Below, one piece after another: positions 25,618 to 36,000 of a DNA stretch of 64,000 bases. A program made the position numbers and the translations under genes. Within the stretch, counting starts at the first letter, position 1; each line of letters opens with the position of its first letter. The DNA lies in contig CAJBKE010000052.1 of assembly GCA_903953565.1 (NCBI GenBank), positions 186,001-250,000 of the forward strand. Direction: 5' to 3'. Source of the DNA: an uncultured Verrucomicrobiota bacterium (GTDB taxonomy: Bacteria; Verrucomicrobiota; Verrucomicrobiia; Chthoniobacterales; JACTMZ01). A model generated the notes under the pieces. The model saw only the letters and a list, made by a program, of their open reading frames with translations. It ran no database searches and was not told the origin of the DNA.

Positions 25618-28395
25618 ATGCGGCGCTTCTTCGGTCTCAATACACTCGCCGGCCAACTCACCCTCTGGATGGCGCTCACTGTCGGCGCGATCATGACGGC
25701 ACTTGTTTTATTCGCCTACAGGTCGGCGCGGACCCAAATCATCGAGCAGACCAAACAGAACGCCATGGCCGAGGTGGCGTTCCATGCCGCGGAAATCGAT
25801 GCGATGGTCGGTCGCGTGGCTTCGCTGGTCACGACCATGGCCGCCGTGCAGGGCTTGCGCGGGCCCGACCCTGATCCGGAGGTGATGCTCGAGTTGCGCC
25901 GCATCATGGACAGTTTCCCGCCGAACGAGGTTTTCGGGGTCTACTATACCTTCGAAAACGCGGACTACCGCGATCCGATGTCCATGCCTTGGATCGACAG
26001 AAATTCTTACCCTGAGAAGACGATCAACAAGAACGACTACCATGTCGATCAGCCTTCCACGATTTGGTATTGGGGGCCGAAAAAGTCGGGCAAGCTGACA
26101 GTGAGTGAACCGTATTTCGACGGCGGCGGCTCGGATGTCACCATGCTCAGCGTCAATGCACCGGTGTTCGGTTCGGATGGAAAATTCACCGGCATCTCCG
26201 GCGTCGATATTTCTCTGGCCGACATGCGGGAGCTGATCAAGAAAGTGGACATCGCCATGGAGGGCGAACACGTGCGGAGCGAATCCGACATCGGCTATCT
26301 GGTCACTCGCGAGGGGACGATCATCGCGCACCCGGACGAGACTTTGATGATCGGGAAGGACAGTCCCGGCGTAAAAATCGACACTCTTCCTGCCGGCGTG
26401 GCTATCGCCGCGCAGCCTTCCGGGGATGCTGCTTTTACGGACGCGGAGGGGCAGCAGAGGGTGGTCTACTGGTCCACCGCGCCTTTGACCGGATGGAAGG
26501 TCGTGCTCGATGTTCCTTACTCGACCCTGCTCGCCCCGGTGCGGGCGCTGGCTTGGCGGCTCGGCTCGGTGGGAGGCGCCGGCTTGCTTCTCCTCTTCGG
26601 TGTTGTCGCCCTGGTGGCCCGTCGTGTCGCTGCGCCTTTGGGTCAGTTGACCCGCGCGGCGGCCGATTTGGAGGCGGGGCAACTCGATCGCGAGAAACTT
26701 TCTCCGCTCCTCCGCCGCGGCGACGAGGTGGGGGACCTCGGTCGGGGCTTCACGCGTATGGCCGACGAAATCCGCAAACGCGAGGAAAGCCTCGCCGCGT
26801 GGAACGCCAATCTCGAAAAGACAGTGGCCGAGCGCACGGCCGAATTGAAGGCCGCCGTCGAGGACGCCGAAGAGGCACGCGAGCAGGCGCAGGAGGCGAG
26901 CAAGACAAAGAGCGCCTTCCTCGCCAACATGAGCCACGAACTGCGCACGCCGATGAACGCCATCATCGGCTACAGCGAGATGCTCCTCGAGGAAGCGGAA
27001 GACACCGGGGAAAAATGGATGGAGCCGGACCTCAAAAAAATCCTCTCCTCGGCCAAACACCTTCTCCAATTGATCAACGACATCCTCGACCTTTCGAAGA
27101 TCGAGGCGGGGCGCATGACTGTTTTCCTCGAATCGGTCGATATCGCGCAGACTGCCAAGGACGTCGCCGCCACCGTCGAACCGCTCGTGGCCAAAAATGC
27201 CAACACCTTCGAGTTGAAATGTCCGCCCGATGCCGGTTCGATTCGCACCGATCTGACCAAGCTGCGCCAGACGCTCTTCAATCTGCTGAGCAACGCGAGC
27301 AAGTTCACCGAGAAGGGAAAGATCACGCTCGAGATCAAACGCCGCGCCGACGGGATGGTGTCATTCGCCGTGAGCGACACCGGCATCGGCATGACACCGG
27401 AACAACAAGGCAAACTTTTCGGCGAGTTCGTCCAAGCCGACGCATCGACCACGCGCAAATACGGCGGGACGGGCCTCGGCCTGGCCATCAGCCGCAAATT
27501 CTGCCGCCTGCTCGGCGGGGACATCACGGTGGAAAGCGCGCCGGGCAAAGGCAGCACTTTCACCGCGATCCTTCCGGTCGAAGCGAAAGAACCCGCACCG
27601 GAAAGCGACACGCCGGAAAAAACCGAGCCGATTGCCGAATCGGCTCCCGCAAAGCAAGGCACTCGCGGAAGTTTGCTCGTTATCGACGATGATCCCGCCT
27701 CGCGTGAATTGCTCGAACGCATGCTCGGGAAAGAAGGCTACGCGGTGCGCCTTGCCGCCAACGGTCCGGACGGTATCGCTTCGGCCAAGCAGAACAAACC
27801 CGACCTCATCACTCTGGATGTCATGATGCCGAGCATGGACGGATGGGCTGTGCTCTCGGCGCTGAAAGCCGACCCTGCCACCGCCGACGTGCCGGTGGTC
27901 ATGCTTACCATGGTGGAGGATCGTCCGATGGGCTTCGCCCTCGGCGCAAACGAATATCTGACCAAGCCCGTGCAAAAATCCCGCGTGCTCGAAGCCGTCT
28001 CGCGATGCGTTGCGCACAAGTCGGACGACATCCTCGTCGTCGAGGACGACCCGATGGCAGCAGACATCGTCATGCGCACGGTGCAAGGGGACGGGCGCAA
28101 ATGCCGTCACGCGCGCAACGGCCGCGAGGCTCTTTCGCTTATCCACCAATCGCGCCCGGCGCTAATCGTCCTCGATTTGATGATGCCGGAAATGGACGGA
28201 TTCACTTTTCTCGACGCCTTGCGGGTGGAAGGCCCGGACTTCGCCGAGATTCCCGTTGTTGTTCTCACCGCAAAGGACCTCAGCTCCTCGGAACAGGAGC
28301 AGCTAGCCGGCCGCGTCATGGAGACATTGCGCAAAGGTGCCGGTCAGCGCGATAATCTCCTTGAAGTCATCCACCGCCAACTCAACCCTGCCTGA
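25618..28395 (+). CDS. Cache-HAMP hybrid sensor histidine kinase with two receiver domains
   Basis: A 925-residue membrane kinase. Transmembrane helix about 13-35, a periplasmic dCache-type sensor (about 40-300, with [13 protein letters not shown]), a second helix about 310-332, HAMP to about 385, HisKA with SHELRTP (His440), HATPase_c with NASKF (about 558), DTGIGM and [13 protein letters not shown], then two receivers with phosphoacceptors Asp734 ([10 protein letters not shown]) and Asp853 ([10 protein letters not shown]). Start ATG 25618 gives the signal-anchor directly. It leads a tightly packed operon of five genes. The sensor is of the small-ligand type, but the ligand is unknown. Confidence 0.93.
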   Translation: MRRFFGLNTLAGQLTLWMALTVGAIMTALVLFAYRSARTQIIEQTKQNAMAEVAFHAAEIDAMVGRVASLVTTMAAVQGLRGPDPDPEVMLELRRIMDSFPPNEVFGVYYTFENADYRDPMSMPWIDRNSYPEKTINKNDYHVDQPSTIWYWGPKKSGKLTVSEPYFDGGGSDVTMLSVNAPVFGSDGKFTGISGVDISLADMRELIKKVDIAMEGEHVRSESDIGYLVTREGTIIAHPDETLMIGKDSPGVKIDTLPAGVAIAAQPSGDAAFTDAEGQQRVVYWSTAPLTGWKVVLDVPYSTLLAPVRALAWRLGSVGGAGLLLLFGVVALVARRVAAPLGQLTRAAADLEAGQLDREKLSPLLRRGDEVGDLGRGFTRMADEIRKREESLAAWNANLEKTVAERTAELKAAVEDAEEAREQAQEASKTKSAFLANMSHELRTPMNAIIGYSEMLLEEAEDTGEKWMEPDLKKILSSAKHLLQLINDILDLSKIEAGRMTVFLESVDIAQTAKDVAATVEPLVAKNANTFELKCPPDAGSIRTDLTKLRQTLFNLLSNASKFTEKGKITLEIKRRADGMVSFAVSDTGIGMTPEQQGKLFGEFVQADASTTRKYGGTGLGLAISRKFCRLLGGDITVESAPGKGSTFTAILPVEAKEPAPESDTPEKTEPIAESAPAKQGTRGSLLVIDDDPASRELLERMLGKEGYAVRLAANGPDGIASAKQNKPDLITLDVMMPSMDGWAVLSALKADPATADVPVVMLTMVEDRPMGFALGANEYLTKPVQKSRVLEAVSRCVAHKSDDILVVEDDPMAADIVMRTVQGDGRKCRHARNGREALSLIHQSRPALIVLDLMMPEMDGFTFLDALRVEGPDFAEIPVVVLTAKDLSSSEQEQLAGRVMETLRKGAGQRDNLLEVIHRQLNPA

Positions 28396-28398
28396 ACC

Positions 28399-28767
28399 AT
28401 GCCCAAGATCCTCATCGTCGAAGACAATGAAATGAACCGCGATATGCTTTCGCGCCGCCTCGAGCGTCGCGGGTTCGCCATCGCCATAGCCGTCGATGGA
28501 CAGCAGGGCGTCGACATGGCGCGCAGCGAAAAACCCGACCTCATCCTCATGGACATGAGTCTCCCCGTGATGGATGGATGGACCGCAACGCAAGCGATCA
28601 AAGCCGATGCCGACTTGGCCAAGATTCCCGTCATCGCGCTGACCGCGCACGCCATGGCCGGCGATCGCGAGAAAGCGATGGCCGCGGGCTGCGACGACTA
28701 CGACACCAAGCCCATCGAGTTGCCGCGCTTGCTCGAAAAAATCGGAAAGTTCCTCCCGAATGTCTGA
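28399..28767 (+). CDS. CheY-like single-domain response regulator
   Basis: A 122-residue receiver with acidic pocket Glu8/Asp9, phosphoacceptor Asp52 (LMDMSLPVMDG), Thr in ALTAHAM and Lys in DTKPIEL. There is no output domain. It starts 3 bases after the hybrid kinase and its end overlaps the next gene by 8 bases. Such DivK/CheY-like receivers shuttle phosphate between a hybrid kinase and other partners; here the most likely route is kinase to this protein to the downstream phosphatase. Confidence 0.93.
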   Translation: MPKILIVEDNEMNRDMLSRRLERRGFAIAIAVDGQQGVDMARSEKPDLILMDMSLPVMDGWTATQAIKADADLAKIPVIALTAHAMAGDREKAMAAGCDDYDTKPIELPRLLEKIGKFLPNV

Positions 28768-30244
28768 TCCCGCCGCAACCGGCGAGGAGTCGGTGGCCGC
28801 ATTGCGCCACGACCTTCGCACGCCGATCAACCAGATCATCGGGTATTCCGAGCTGGTCGCCGAGGATCTCGAGGGCGACGAGCACGCGCGCACGCGCGAG
28901 GATCTGGAAAAGATCGGACGCGCCGCGCGCGGGTTGGCCGACCTGATCACCAAAGAAATCCAGCCGGGGCGGATTGTCTTGGTGGGGGAGCGGATCGGAA
29001 CGACCGGCGGCGAGAACGCTACCGCTGCAAAGAATGAAGGCAGCGGACAGCTGGGCCAGCCGTCTCTACCGGAGAGCGAGTTGATTGCTCCGGCCGCCGA
29101 AACAGCGAAAATCCTCATCGTCGACGATCAGGAAGAAAACTGCACGGTGTTGCAACGCCGGCTGGAAAAGGAAGGCCACACCTGCGCTGCGGTTTACGAC
29201 GGGGCCACGGCGCTCGAGCGTTTGGCGGCGGAGGATTTCGATCTCGTGCTGCTCGACATCATGATGCCGGGGATCGACGGACGCGAGGTGTTGCGGCGGA
29301 TCAAGACGGACGAAAAGCTCCGGCACGTGCCGGTCATCATGATTTCCGCGCTCGACCAGATCGAAAGCGTGGTGGCCTGCATCGAGCAAGGGGCGGAGGA
29401 TTATCTGCCCAAGCCGTTCAATCCCGTGTTGCTCCGCGCGCGGATCGGGTCCTCACTCGATCGCAAGCGGTTGCGCGATGCGGAGCAGGCGGCCTTCGTC
29501 GCGCTCAAGGAAAGCCAGGAGAAACTTGCCGCTGAGTTGTCCGAGGCAGCGGCCTACGTGCAGAGCGTGCTGCCTGCGCCGATCAAGGACGGCCCGGTCA
29601 GCGCCTCATGGCAGTTCCTGCCGTCCTCCTCGCTCGGAGGCGATGCCTTCGGCTACGGACCCGAAAAGGACGGCAAGTTCGGCATCTGCCTGCTCGACGT
29701 CTGCGGACACGGCGTCGGCGCCGCTTTGCTCTCGATCAGCGTGCTCAACGTCATCCGTGCCGAATCTCTGCCCGGAGTGAATTTTTCCGATCCGGGTGAA
29801 GTGCTCACCGGGCTCAACAACGCGTTCCCCATGGAGAAACACGGCGAGATGTTCTTCACCGCGTGGTGCGGTATTTACGACCCATCCACGCGCCGCATGC
29901 GCTTCGCGGGCGGTGGTCATCCGCCGTCCATTCTCGTGCGGGGCGACGGAACCACGGAGGTCCTCGCGGCCAAGGGACCCGTTATCGGCGCCATGCCGGG
30001 GATGAATTTTGCCTCCGCCGAAGCGGTCATCCCGCCGGCCGCTCGCCTTTTTGTGTTCAGCGACGGTGCCTACGAGATCGTGCGGCACGGCGGCTCGATG
30101 ATGTCGCACGACGATCTGCGTGAACTGCTGGCCCGCGCGCCGCGCGAGAACGCGGCGGCATGGACCATGGACCAACTGCGTGAATTGAACAGCCAGCCCG
30201 TGTTTGACGACGACGTGTCGCTGGTGGAACTCTGCTTCCCGTGA
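28760..30244 (+). CDS. REC-SpoIIE (RsbU-type) PP2C phosphatase with N-terminal HisKA-like segment
   Basis: A 494-residue protein. Residues 10-65 look like a histidine-kinase dimerisation helix pair (LRHDLRTPINQIIGYSEL, His17), but no HATPase domain follows. A receiver comes next (about 117-235, phosphoacceptor Asp166 in LDIMMPGIDG), then a short coiled-coil and a PP2C/SpoIIE domain (about 270-494). The metal aspartates are kept: LGGDAFGYG, DVCGHGVGAAL, FSDGAYEI and DDDVSLVEL. It should dephosphorylate STAS proteins when its receiver is phosphorylated. It overlaps both neighbours (GTGA with the ATPase gene). Confidence 0.9.
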   Translation: MSDPAATGEESVAALRHDLRTPINQIIGYSELVAEDLEGDEHARTREDLEKIGRAARGLADLITKEIQPGRIVLVGERIGTTGGENATAAKNEGSGQLGQPSLPESELIAPAAETAKILIVDDQEENCTVLQRRLEKEGHTCAAVYDGATALERLAAEDFDLVLLDIMMPGIDGREVLRRIKTDEKLRHVPVIMISALDQIESVVACIEQGAEDYLPKPFNPVLLRARIGSSLDRKRLRDAEQAAFVALKESQEKLAAELSEAAAYVQSVLPAPIKDGPVSASWQFLPSSSLGGDAFGYGPEKDGKFGICLLDVCGHGVGAALLSISVLNVIRAESLPGVNFSDPGEVLTGLNNAFPMEKHGEMFFTAWCGIYDPSTRRMRFAGGGHPPSILVRGDGTTEVLAAKGPVIGAMPGMNFASAEAVIPPAARLFVFSDGAYEIVRHGGSMMSHDDLRELLARAPRENAAAWTMDQLRELNSQPVFDDDVSLVELCFP

Positions 30245-30654
30245 CTTCTTCAGCCGATTTTGTTTCCGACCGCGCCGAGTTGGAGAAACTCGAGGGCTTC
30301 ACTGCAGACTTCGCGCTGAAAGCCGGGCTGTCCGACAAAGATCTATTTGCTTTGCAGATCGTAGTGGAGGAGTTGGTCACGAACGTCATCGATTACGGAG
30401 GCGTTCCCGCCGGAGAGCATGCGGTGCGGGTGGATTTGTCGACGGATAATGGCGAGCTGCTCATTCGCATTGCGGATCGCGGCAAAGAATACAATCCGCT
30501 CCTGCGCGAGGATCCTGATGTCACGCTGCCGGCTGAGGAGCGTCCGATCGGCGGACTCGGCGTGCATTTTTGCAAGAAGTTGACCGATGCGCAGAGTTAC
30601 GAGCGCCGCGATGGATGCAATGTCCTTACGCTGCGAAAAAAACTGAATTCATGA
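30241..30654 (+). CDS. RsbW-like HATPase_c_2 serine kinase/anti-sigma factor
   Basis: A 137-residue GHKL ATPase of the RsbW/SpoIIAB group: EELVTNVIDYG is the N box, IADRGKEYNPL the G1 box, and IGGLGVHF the G2 box. GTG 30241 overlaps the previous stop and ATG of the next gene overlaps its own stop, so it is translated in a block with the phosphatase and the STAS-fusion protein. It would bind and phosphorylate STAS partners. No sigma factor gene is in the window, so whether it controls a sigma factor or some other target is open. Confidence 0.9.
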   Translation: MTSSADFVSDRAELEKLEGFTADFALKAGLSDKDLFALQIVVEELVTNVIDYGGVPAGEHAVRVDLSTDNGELLIRIADRGKEYNPLLREDPDVTLPAEERPIGGLGVHFCKKLTDAQSYERRDGCNVLTLRKKLNS

Positions 30655-31943
30655 AGATCGAAATCACCGGGAAGAGCGGTGTCCGCGTGGCCGAGTTGTC
30701 CGGTCGCTTGGACGGATTCGGGGCCAAAGAAGCGGAGAAGTCGATTGCCTCGCAGACGATTGACGCGCCGCTCGTTCTCGATTGCAAGGAGCTATCCTAC
30801 CTGAGCAGCGCGGGCGTGCGATTCCTTCTCGGCGTGCAGAAAGCGGCGTCCGAATCCGGAGCGGCCTTCGCCTTGGCGGGCCTGCAGCCGTTCTGCGCGT
30901 CCGTCCTCGAGATGTCGGGGTTGTCCGGCATGATCCCGGTCTATGCCTCCGCGGCGGATGCGGTGCGCGCCTTGCAGGCGGGCAGTGCCGCGATGGAAGA
31001 GGGCGAGCGCCGGGAGACTGCTGCAGGGACATTCGTCTTCCACACCGTGGGGAGCACAACGGGCACAATCGACATTCTCGGCGAAGTCGGCAATGTCATC
31101 GATTGCGCCATCACGCAGGATTCGGTCGTCGGAAAGCCTTTCTTCGAGACGGAGTATTCCCTCGGTGTCGGCGCACTCGGCGGAAAACCCGAGGATTATC
31201 TCCCGCTGATGGGAGAAGCGATCATGGTTGCGGGGGCGATGGTCTGGTTGCCGACCGACGGCAACAACACGCCCGACTATATGATTCCGCGTAAGGCCTC
31301 CACCACCGTTGTCATGCAGACCGGTTTCAACGCGAGCATCCGTGGAGGATTCAATGAATTCGTCGAATTCAAAGCCGCACCCGGCCGGCCCGCCAGCGTC
31401 CGCGACATCTATCGCGCTTTGTTCGATCTGGCCAGGACGCGGCGCCCCGAATACCGCGGAGTTCTCGGCCTCGGCATGCGGGCCGAAATCCACGAGGCCT
31501 TCGGGGCGGGTATCATGAAGTCCCCGCTTCTTTCAAACCGCCCGGCCAACGGCAAAATGATCACCGACCCGTCGAACTACGACGCGTGGTTCGAGTCGGA
31601 CAAAATCCCTCGCAACCAGGGAACGACCGCACTGATCTGCGGGGCGGGGGAAGATCTCACCGCCGACTTGTCCCAAATCGATCAGGAACTGCTGCGCCGG
31701 ATGTTCTATATCAATCTGGCCAACAAAGCCTCGCAAAACGAGGTGCTGCACAACCACGCAGTCTTTTTCCGCAACGCGCCGGCCCCCGGCGGAACGCGCG
31801 ATATGGATGTCGAGATGCGCCGTGTGGTGGACGAGGCGGAATTCGTCGACATGCGGCACCTGCTCGACCAAACAACGATTGTCAGCGCTCTCATCGGCGT
31901 CAGCTACGTGCAGGAAGTGCGGGAAGACGTGAACAAGGGATGA
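30651..31943 (+). CDS. STAS domain fused to a 310-residue domain of unknown function
   Basis: A 430-residue protein starting at ATG 30651, which overlaps the RsbW-like stop. Residues 1-105 are a STAS domain, with loop LSYLSSAGVRFLL (candidate phospho-Ser about residue 54). The remaining residues from about 120 have no family I recognise; they include SLGVGALGG, WLPTDGNNTPDYM, TGFNASIRGGFNEFVEF and a conserved-looking HNHAVFFRNAP, suggesting an enzymatic or ligand-binding fold. As last gene of the operon it may be the output of the partner switch, with activity set by STAS phosphorylation. That role is inference. Confidence 0.75.
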   Translation: MKIEITGKSGVRVAELSGRLDGFGAKEAEKSIASQTIDAPLVLDCKELSYLSSAGVRFLLGVQKAASESGAAFALAGLQPFCASVLEMSGLSGMIPVYASAADAVRALQAGSAAMEEGERRETAAGTFVFHTVGSTTGTIDILGEVGNVIDCAITQDSVVGKPFFETEYSLGVGALGGKPEDYLPLMGEAIMVAGAMVWLPTDGNNTPDYMIPRKASTTVVMQTGFNASIRGGFNEFVEFKAAPGRPASVRDIYRALFDLARTRRPEYRGVLGLGMRAEIHEAFGAGIMKSPLLSNRPANGKMITDPSNYDAWFESDKIPRNQGTTALICGAGEDLTADLSQIDQELLRRMFYINLANKASQNEVLHNHAVFFRNAPAPGGTRDMDVEMRRVVDEAEFVDMRHLLDQTTIVSALIGVSYVQEVREDVNKG

Positions 31944-31946
31944 AAT

Positions 31947-32018
31947 GGTGGATCGCGCCGTCCCGGCGCGATTCGTGTTTTTTTAAAACAATCGCGATGG
32001 GGACATCGCGATACACCT
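31947..32018. repeat. Dispersed palindromic repeat, family B copy 1, also terminator-like
   Basis: Two hairpins: TCGCGCCG/CGGCGCGA (31953-31971, 3-base loop) and ATCGCGAT/ATCGCGAT (31991-32012). The first is followed by seven T residues (31978-31984) and stands just after the STAS-fusion stop, so it could act as an intrinsic terminator for the signalling operon. The element at 43847-43914 is the same unit in the opposite orientation, which marks it as a dispersed repeat. Confidence 0.7.
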
Positions 32019-32074
32019 GACGAGCAAAATCCGGCCGGCTTTTACGCCTCACTCTCCAGCCCTTCGGCCTAATT

Positions 32075-32175
32075 CTCCCGGTAGGGCCGGGCCCTCCGGA
32101 CCCGTCGCGCGCGGCAGAAAAAGGGCGATCTTCCATTCTTCCCGGCGCGCCGAGGACGTCGCGCCCTACCGGGAG
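32075..32175. repeat. Palindromic intergenic element, type C
   Basis: Thirteen-base inverted arms (CTCCCGGTAGGGC at 32075-32087 and its complement at 32163-32175) enclose 75 bases that themselves contain GC-rich dyads (GGCGCGCC, GGGCCCGG). It sits 57 bases after repeat B in the gap between the signalling operon and the HTH-MBL gene. It looks like a further REP/MITE-type unit; only one copy is in the window. Confidence 0.55.
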
Positions 32176-32234
32176 GTCTATATTCACCCGCCAGTGGCCC
32201 TCGGCACACCTCCGCCAACCCGCGGGCTGAGGGA

Positions 32235-33044
32235 CTAAGAAGCGAAAAAGGGATTGTTCGTTTTTTCCTGCGCCACGGTGGTGAGGGGGCCATGCCCGGG
32301 GCAGAGAATGGTATCGTCGCGCAGGCCGAGGATTTCCTGGCGGATGGTGGCCAAGGTTTCGATGTAGTCGCCGCGCACGCCGCCGACGGATCCGGCGAAA
32401 AGCGCGTCGCCCACGATCGCCGCCTGCAGGACGGGGCCTTCAATCACGAAGGTGCTGCCGCCGGCACTGTGCCCCGGAGTCAGTCGTGTGCGGATAAAAT
32501 GCTCTCCCGCATTGAAGAGGTCGCCCGGTCGAAAGGTGTTGGTGCCGCGCACCGGTTCGCGCTCGGACGACCAGGCCTCCACCCTGAGTTCACGTTTGAG
32601 CGTGGCCAATGCGTGGATGTGGTCGGCGTGGCTGTGCGTCAGGAAAATGGCCACGACATTGAGGTCGGATGATCGGACCGCCTCGAGAAGGGGCGCCGCG
32701 TCCGCTCCGGTGTCAAAGATGGCGGCATCGCCGCTCTTGGGGTCGCACACGATGTAGGCATTCACCGTCATGTCGCCGAAAGGGGTGGTGGCAACGGTGA
32801 TGGAAGGCGGGCGATCGACGGCCGGTTGGTATTCGCCGCCGGCGAGACGTTGCAGGGCATCGGGGTTGAGTTTGAGCGCGGCGGCGAGGGCACGGGCGGA
32901 GTCGGCCGCGAATTCGCCGGCGAGGAGCCGGGTAACGGCGGCCGTGTCCAATCCGGCGCGTGCGGCCGCGGCATGGACCGATAATTTCTGTCCGCGCAGG
33001 GCTTTGCCCAGAACGTCGGTGAAGTTGTCTTCCAGCGGGATCAT
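32235..33044 (-). CDS. HTH-metallo-beta-lactamase fusion (glyoxalase II-like hydrolase)
   Basis: A 269-residue protein. Residues 1-70 are an XRE-like helix-turn-helix segment ([17 protein letters not shown]...ARAGLDTAAVTRLLAGEF); residues 85-269 are an MBL hydrolase with THSHADHIHA, the LTPGHSAGG histidine, DALFAGSVGG and CPGHGPLTT. The MBL part is like persulfide dioxygenase/glyoxalase II. Its ATG overlaps the stop of the upstream ABC gene (ATGA), so the two are coupled. A broken paralogue of the HTH part is at 17803-17925. The HTH may be a pseudo-regulatory or substrate-recognition domain; DNA binding is not proven. Confidence 0.83.
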   Translation of the reverse strand: MIPLEDNFTDVLGKALRGQKLSVHAAAARAGLDTAAVTRLLAGEFAADSARALAAALKLNPDALQRLAGGEYQPAVDRPPSITVATTPFGDMTVNAYIVCDPKSGDAAIFDTGADAAPLLEAVRSSDLNVVAIFLTHSHADHIHALATLKRELRVEAWSSEREPVRGTNTFRPGDLFNAGEHFIRTRLTPGHSAGGSTFVIEGPVLQAAIVGDALFAGSVGGVRGDYIETLATIRQEILGLRDDTILCPGHGPLTTVAQEKTNNPFFAS

Positions 33045-36000
33045 TCGACGCGGGTGTTCAATTGGTGGCGGAGGACGAAGTAAAGCGCCTGAAACATGGC
33101 GAGCGAAGAGAGGAGCAGCACCCATGCATTGAAGCTCAGCACGCTGGCTTGGATGCCAAAGTAGCGTTTCTCGGGTCCGAAGAAGACGTTGAGAAAGCGG
33201 CTTTCGCGGTAGTCGCTCTGCTCCATCTCGGCTTTGTTTACGAGGTCGGTTGTCTTCTGGTTGACGTAAAGCCGCTCGGCCGTCACGCCCCTCGACATAT
33301 CGGCTGGCGTGTTGTCGGCCAGCGGTTCACCGCGCAGCACACGGTCGACCGTCCGCAGCTCACGCTCGAGCGAGGCGGTGTCGGATGCCTGCAGTCCGGA
33401 GGCGATGGCGAGGAGTTCTTTGAGATCTTCCAGCCGTTCCTCCTGCGCCTCGCTGAGGTTGCCTTGGCGGACGAGACGATTGATCTGCTGCTGGATCTGC
33501 TCCTGGCGTTTGGTCAGCGGGTTGAGTTTGGCCTGCGCGTAGACGAGCGCTTCGTAGGACCAACGCATGGGCATGAACTCGCAGATGAGCGGCACCTGCA
33601 GATCGCTGCGCGCTTCGCCCGCATCGGGGTTCTGCGAGAACCAGCGGCTGATCGAGTAGACGAAATCGAGGTTCTGGTTCATCTCCTCGTATTTGATCAG
33701 CGCGCCACCGAGGATGATCTGCGGGATCAGCACAATCGGAATGATGTTCACCGCGGTTTTTCCCTCGCTGACCAGGCTGGATATGAGGAGTCCAATGGCG
33801 ATGCCACTCACCGCGGTCAGCACCATCGCCGCCAAGAAAATCCAGAACATACCGCGCACCTCGAGAATCCAATTGGCAATGAGGATGAAGAAAACGCATT
33901 GGATGACCGCGAAGAGAGAGAGGGTGAGGACCTTGGCCAGAATATACCATCCGAGCCTGACATTGAGGTTGCGCTCGCGCTGCAGGACGGGGCGGTCGCG
34001 GATGATGTCGTCCACGCTGTTGGTCAGTCCGAGGAACATGGCGACTACGAGCGAGAGGAACAAATAGGTCGGAATGTGGAACGATGATGCGAAGTCGTAG
34101 ATACCTTCCTCCGAGTAGCGCAGCACGGCCCCGATGAGCGCGGCGAGGGCGGGGGCGGCGATCATGGTGGTGGCCAGGTTTCCTTTGTTGCGCAGCTTGC
34201 TGATGAAGGCGCGCGCCAGAAGAGTGCGGAATTGCAGAAATTCCTCCCGCAGGGCCGCGCTCCACGAGCGGCGGGGCTCGGCGGCAACTCCTTGGGGATC
34301 GGCCGCGGCCGGTTCGGGCGACGGTTGCCGCACGTCGCGCATGAGGCGCCACGCCTCGTATTTGTCGCGCCAATAATCCGGCGAGTAGCGGCGCACGGGC
34401 ACGAGCTGACCGCGATCGTTCTCCTCGTAAATGATGTCGCCGCTCAAGTCGCGCAGCGGCGTTTCCAGCACGTCGAAAACGAATTCCGGCCGTGTCGTTC
34501 CGCAGGCGGGGCATCCACCGAGCGGTGTCCCGAAATGCTGCTGGTGCTCCGCTTCGGCGAAGTAGGAGAGCATTTCGTGCGGCGTGCCGAAAAACACCAT
34601 GCGTCCCCCCCGGTCGAGGAGCATGGCCTTGTTGAACATCTGGAAAATTTTCGAGCTCGGCTGGTGGATGGTGACGATGACGATCTTGTTGTGCGCCATG
34701 GCCCGGATGATTTCCATGACGTGCTCGGAGTCCTTCGAGGAAAGGCCCGAGGTCGGCTCGTCGAAGAGGTAGATGTCGGCCGAGCCGATCATATCGAGAC
34801 CGATGTTGAGCCGTTTGCGTTCTCCACCGCTCAGGGTTTTTCGGTGGTGGGCACCGACCACGCTGTCGCGCCGCTCGTTGAGGCCGAGTTCGGCCAGTTT
34901 GCCGTCGATGCGACGGCGACGTTCGCGCCGCGAAAGGTAGGGTGAGCGGATGGCCGCGGCGAACTCGAGGTTTTCGCCGATGGTCAGGTGTTCGTCGAAC
35001 GCGTCGAACTGGGGGATGTAGGTGACGTATTGCTTGAGAGCATCGAAATTCTCGTAGAGCGAAAGACCATTGAACAGGACCTCGCCGCGCACCGGCGGGA
35101 ATTGCCCGGCCAGCGCGCGCAGCAGGCTGCTCTTCCCGCAACCGCTTGCGCCCATCACGCAGATCATTTCACCACGCGTGGCGGAGAAACTGACGCCATC
35201 GATGCCGAGGGTCCCTCCCTTGAAGCGGCAGACGAGGTCACGCACATCGAGGTGGTGGATGACATTGCGTTCTTCCTCGAGGAGGCGTTCCGAGAAATTG
35301 CAGAGCAGGCTTTGGTTGGGGTCGATCTGGATGGTGTCGCCGTTGCGCAGCGCGGCTTCGTTGCGCACGGGGACCTCGCCGACCATGATCGGATGATCGG
35401 CCTTCAAAACCTCGAGCCGCCCGACCAACTGCTCGAAGTCGCAGAAGATGCGGAGCAGGACGTCGCCGCCTGCCCCCGGCGCGAGAAGGATGTCGTCCTC
35501 GTCGAGCAACGTCGGGTTATTGGAGACAAGGTAGGTCGTCTTCGATTGCTTCAAATGGAAGCGCCCACCGTAGGAATGCGCGTGGCGGCGCAGATCACTG
35601 AGCGAAAGTTGGGTGTCGTTGTCGAAAAGGATTTTGCCTTCAAGCTCCGCCTCGACCTTCGTCCCGGCTTTGAGGCGCACGCCGTCGAGCGTGGCGGGCA
35701 CATCTTTCAACGCGATGACAAGGACCTTGAGGCCGAAGCGGACCTCGAGCGAACTGTCGCGCGTGCGGCTTTTCTCCAGCTGGATTTCGTTGTCCTTCGA
35801 GACGGTGACGAAGATGTGGGCCAGCGAGACGTTTTTCTTCGCGTTGAAATAAAAGACGAGGTCCTGGTGCGTGAGCACCTTCTCATCCACGACAATGCGC
35901 TGTCCGGGATAGACGCGGGAAAATTCCTTCGGGCGCAGCGCTCGCCCCTGCACCGAGACCGGGTGGTCGCAGAGATTTTTGATCAGGATCAGGTCTCCAT

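Noticed and set aside
25708-27069. 453-codon open frame antisense to the hybrid kinase
   Set aside because: Overlaps clear HAMP and HisKA domains on the plus strand; no motif.
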